A stretch of DNA of 64,000 nt. Origin: Nocardia cerradoensis NBRC 101014. GTDB lineage: Bacteria > Actinomycetota > Actinomycetes > Mycobacteriales > Mycobacteriaceae. The notes beneath the pieces were generated by a model, which saw nothing but the letters and a program-made list of their open reading frames with translations, searched no databases and had not been told where the DNA came from. Below, piece after piece: positions 61,483-64,000 of the stretch. Numbering within the stretch: position 1 is the stretch's first letter; the number at the start of each line of letters is the position of its first letter. The stretch covers positions 62,001 to 126,000 of the forward strand of contig NZ_BAFW01000388.1 in the NCBI RefSeq assembly GCF_000308535.1, in the 5' to 3' direction. The translations under genes were made by a program, and so were the position numbers.

Positions 61483-61661
61483 GGTGTCGATGAAGCCAGT
61501 CCGATTCGGCGAGGCGGCGACGTTCGAGTGTCGAGCGAATGCCAGTCCGGTGAACGAGATCCCCGTCACACCGAACGTTCACTGCGTCGTTCCCCCGAGT
61601 TGGCCCACTCGCGGCGAAACCGCCGCGCCGGAGCACCGGCGCGGCGGCGGCGAGCAGCGGT

Positions 61662-62423
61662 TCAGGCGTTCTCGCGGGCGAAGCTGCGAGCGCCGACCAC
61701 CATCAGCGCGACGGCGACCGCCACCGTCAGGCCGGTACCCAGATAGACCTCGGTGACCCCGAAGTCACCGCGGAACAGTGCGCGCGCGGCCTCGACGGTG
61801 TGCTGGAACGGATTGACGTCGGCGATGATCCGCAGCCAGTGCGGCGCCAGGCTCATCGGCAGCAGGATGCCCGACAGCAGCATCAGCGGCACCGACACAC
61901 TGTTCAGCACCGATGCCAGGGTGTCCTCCGAACGCGCCCACAGCGCCAGCGCATAGGACCCCGAGGACAGCCCGGCCGCCATCACCGAGATCAGCAGCAC
62001 CGAGGCGATCAGTCCGAAAACGTTGGGGCGCAACGAGAATGCCGCCATCGCGACCGCGACCAGGACCAGCGCCTGCACGATCAGCACGACCATATCCTTG
62101 AGTACCCGGCCCACCAGCAGTGCGCCACGGTGGGCCGGAGTGACGCGCTGCCGTTCGATCACGCCGGCCCGCAGTTCCTGCACCATCGCGAACCCGGCGA
62201 ACATCGACCCGAACAGCCCGACCTGAATCACCAATGCCGGCGTCAGCACCTTCCACGGGTCGGTATCGGCGCCCAGCGCGGGCGCGATCGCCTTCACCAG
62301 CGGACCGAACAGCACCAGGTACAGCACGGGCTGACTCAATCCGATGATCACCCACACCGGATTGCGCAGCTGAGTGCGCAGCTGCGACCAGAACACCAGC
62401 CCGGTCTCCCGCAGAAAACTCAT
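61662..62423 (-). CDS. ABC-2 type transporter permease (DrrB-like)
   Basis: A 253-residue membrane protein with six hydrophobic segments and the ABC-2 sequence ELRAGVIERQRVTPAHRGALLVGRVLKDM and LSGILLPMSLAPHWLRIIADVNPFQHTVEAARALFRGDF. It overlaps the ATPase gene by four bases (ATGA). It exports a lipid or drug with the partner ATPase. Confidence 0.9.
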   Translation of the reverse strand: MSFLRETGLVFWSQLRTQLRNPVWVIIGLSQPVLYLVLFGPLVKAIAPALGADTDPWKVLTPALVIQVGLFGSMFAGFAMVQELRAGVIERQRVTPAHRGALLVGRVLKDMVVLIVQALVLVAVAMAAFSLRPNVFGLIASVLLISVMAAGLSSGSYALALWARSEDTLASVLNSVSVPLMLLSGILLPMSLAPHWLRIIADVNPFQHTVEAARALFRGDFGVTEVYLGTGLTVAVAVALMVVGARSFARENA

Positions 62424-63409
62424 TTTCCCTCCCGCAGCGAACGCCCGGTGACGGTGAGGAACACGTCGTCGAGACTCGGTCGTTTCACGGTCAGCGCACC
62501 GGGCACGATGCCGTGCTCGTCCAGTGCGCGCAGCAGCGGCACCACGGCGGCATCGCCGCGCGCCACCGTCAGATGCACCAGTCCGTCGGCACGCAGTTTC
62601 GAGCGCAACTCCAGCACCGAATCGGCGATCTCGATCGCGAGATCCGCTTGTGCGTCGGCGATGTCGAGGCTGATCACATCGCCGGAGATCCGCTGTTTCA
62701 GCTCGTCCGGGGTACCGGAGGCGACGATGCCGCCGTGGTCCATGACCAGGATCCGGTCGCAGAGCGCGTCGGCTTCCTCCAGATAGTGCGTGGTGAGCAC
62801 GATCGTCGTGCCCTCCGACCGCAACCGCCGCACGTGATCCCAGAGGTTCGCGCGGCTCTGCGGGTCCAGTCCGGTGGTCGGCTCGTCCAGGTAGACCAGC
62901 CGAGGCCGATGCACCAGGCCGAGTGCGATGTCGACGCGGCGGCGCTGCCCGCCGGACAGTTCGCGGCAGCGGCGACGACCCAGTCCGTCGAGTTCCAGCG
63001 TCCGCAGCAGATGTTCGGCGCTCTCGGTGGCCTGCACCTTGCCCAGCCCGAAAAGCCTTGCCTGCAGGACCAATTGGTCGATCACCAGTTCTTCGTCGTT
63101 GGTCATACCGCCCTGGGCGACGTACCCGATGCGGGCGCGCACCTCGCGCGGGGCCCGGCGCAGATCGGCGTCGGCGATCTGCGCCTCGCCCGCGGTCGGC
63201 GCGAGCAGCGTCGCGATCATCCGCAGGGTGGTGGTCTTACCGGCGCCGTTGGGACCCAGCAGTCCCACGATCTCGCCTTCGCGGACCTCGAAGTCCAAGC
63301 CGTTCACGGCCCGCACCGGTCCTGTTTTCGTCGTGAACGTCCGTGCCAGCCCCCGCACTCGGATCGCCGAGGTGCGGGTGCCGTCACGAACGGTAGCCGT
63401 CGTTTCCAT
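62420..63409 (-). CDS. ABC transporter ATP-binding protein (DrrA-like)
   Basis: A 329-residue ATPase from ATG 63409 (GTG 63418 is in frame). Walker A GPNGAGKTTT, signature ELSGGQRRRVDIA, Walker B RLVYLDEPTTGLDP and switch His in LTTHYLEEA are all present. The C-terminal extension (about 230-329) is typical of DrrA. It pairs with the permease and is preceded by a divergent-free PadR regulator on the same strand, which probably controls it. Confidence 0.9.
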   Translation of the reverse strand: METTATVRDGTRTSAIRVRGLARTFTTKTGPVRAVNGLDFEVREGEIVGLLGPNGAGKTTTLRMIATLLAPTAGEAQIADADLRRAPREVRARIGYVAQGGMTNDEELVIDQLVLQARLFGLGKVQATESAEHLLRTLELDGLGRRRCRELSGGQRRRVDIALGLVHRPRLVYLDEPTTGLDPQSRANLWDHVRRLRSEGTTIVLTTHYLEEADALCDRILVMDHGGIVASGTPDELKQRISGDVISLDIADAQADLAIEIADSVLELRSKLRADGLVHLTVARGDAAVVPLLRALDEHGIVPGALTVKRPSLDDVFLTVTGRSLREGK

Positions 63410-63455
63410 ACCGCTCACGGTAGGAACGACGACTCAAATAGTCAAGCTTTACTAT

Positions 63456-64000
63456 TCAGTCTTGATCATCTGCGGCATCGGCGTGCTCCCGGGCAGGCTC
63501 GAAGAGGGCGTCCGGCGTCGTGGGCCAGACATCCAGCTCGCCGTTCTCGATGCGCCGCAAGGTTTTTCGCGACCACTCCAGGTCGGCGCGGGTGTGCGCG
63601 GCGGCCAGCGCCATCGCGTCGGCCACGTGATGCGGCTCGGTCTCGGTCGGATCGCCACTGCCGGACAAGATCCGCTGCTCCTCGCGTTCGTAGTAGCCCA
63701 GATCGGCCTCGAACTTCAGGATGCGGCTGCGCAACGCCGCGATCACGTCGCCTCGGGGCGCGAACGGGAACAGCGCCACTGCCGCGTGATACGGATGTTT
63801 CGGCTGCTCGGCCGACCACAGACCCTCCCGGATCAGCTCGGCGAGCACCTTCTCCCCCTCCGACGTCAGCCGATACGAGGTCCGTTCCGGTCGCGCGCCG
63901 TCCTGGCCCACGCCCTCGACGGCGATGAGCCCGTCGCGCTGCAGGGTGTTCAGCGCACCGTAGACCGAGCCGGGTTTGACGTTGGCCCATTCGTCGGCAT
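63456..64000 (-). CDS. PadR family transcriptional regulator, N-terminus outside window
   Basis: The frame is open to the window edge; about 181 residues are visible. The winged-helix end NVKPGSVYGALNTLQRDGLI, then TSYRLTSEGEKVLAELI, is the PadR signature. The C-terminal half is helical (DLGYYEREEQRILS, DLEWSRKTLRRIENGEL), typical of the Vir_act_alpha_C dimerisation region. It is upstream of, and on the same strand as, the ABC exporter, as for many PadR-controlled efflux pumps. Confidence 0.9.
   Translation of the reverse strand, partial: ADEWANVKPGSVYGALNTLQRDGLIAVEGVGQDGARPERTSYRLTSEGEKVLAELIREGLWSAEQPKHPYHAAVALFPFAPRGDVIAALRSRILKFEADLGYYEREEQRILSGSGDPTETEPHHVADAMALAAAHTRADLEWSRKTLRRIENGELDVWPTTPDALFEPAREHADAADDQD

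Overview
The window is a 64 kb piece of a high-GC actinobacterial chromosome, most likely Nocardia or a close mycolata relative. Signs of this are a carboxylic acid reductase, a mycothiol-dependent formaldehyde dehydrogenase, an EphD-like fusion, CYP125- and CYP123-type P450s in a layout like Mycobacterium tuberculosis Rv0763c-Rv0769, an EspR-like regulator, an F420-type oxidoreductase and DUF397/DUF5753 pairs. Genus and family names come from recognising motifs and remembered homologues, not from a search. I saw no rRNA, tRNA, CRISPR array or intact insertion sequence.

Layout. 1-6.6 kb: end of a TerC gene, a GRDP-like protein, an SPFH protein, and a three-gene redox operon (metal-dependent hydrolase, ferredoxin-reductase-like protein, EphD-like hydrolase/SDR) behind a perfect palindrome; then a lipoprotein. 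6.8-13.2 kb: HxlR/SDR divergon, a small unknown gene, carboxylic acid reductase, aldo/keto reductase. 13.2-19.9 kb: an accessory patch with three copies of a 76-bp imperfect-palindrome repeat (all 76 bp, all in the same orientation), gene remnants (DUF397, phosphotransferase, unknown), a hydrolase/GntR divergon with a textbook FadR-type operator, and a DUF5753 regulator with three DUF397 genes. 20-25.3 kb: mscR plus a metallo-beta-lactamase-fold gene, a GH19 enzyme, ppnP, and an NmrA/TetR divergon with two matching operators, bracketed by near-identical terminators.

25.3-35 kb: a P450/SDR/aldehyde dehydrogenase cluster. A full KstR-type box lies upstream of the CYP125-like gene, and imperfect boxes lie at two other promoters. 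A second palindrome, GGACAnnTGTCC, is shared by mscR, the CYP123-like gene and the aldehyde dehydrogenase. This suggests sterol or other isoprenoid/lipid side-chain oxidation together with aldehyde and formaldehyde handling. 35.2-41.2 kb: a proline-rich DUF4189 membrane protein, then a tightly coupled four-gene module (EspR-like XRE regulator, HExxH peptidase, 7-TM DUF6545 protein, CYP102-like P450 heme domain) followed by a transglycosylase-domain protein. The module is my best candidate for a poorly described system.

41.2-52.3 kb: alcohol dehydrogenase, PPOX-fold protein, sugar kinase, P-loop kinase, lutCBA lactate operon, aldehyde dehydrogenase with DUF779 partner and a GAF regulator, an F420-type oxidoreductase and MsrA. 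52.4-59.5 kb: a general-stress signalling island (RsbW-like kinase, SigF-type sigma, UsfX-like anti-sigma, STAS protein with a SigF-like promoter, a PP2C/receiver - histidine kinase - receiver operon, and a PAS-ANTAR protein). 59.6-64 kb: an OlsA/OlsB-like acyltransferase pair, an ABC-2 exporter and a PadR regulator cut by the window edge.
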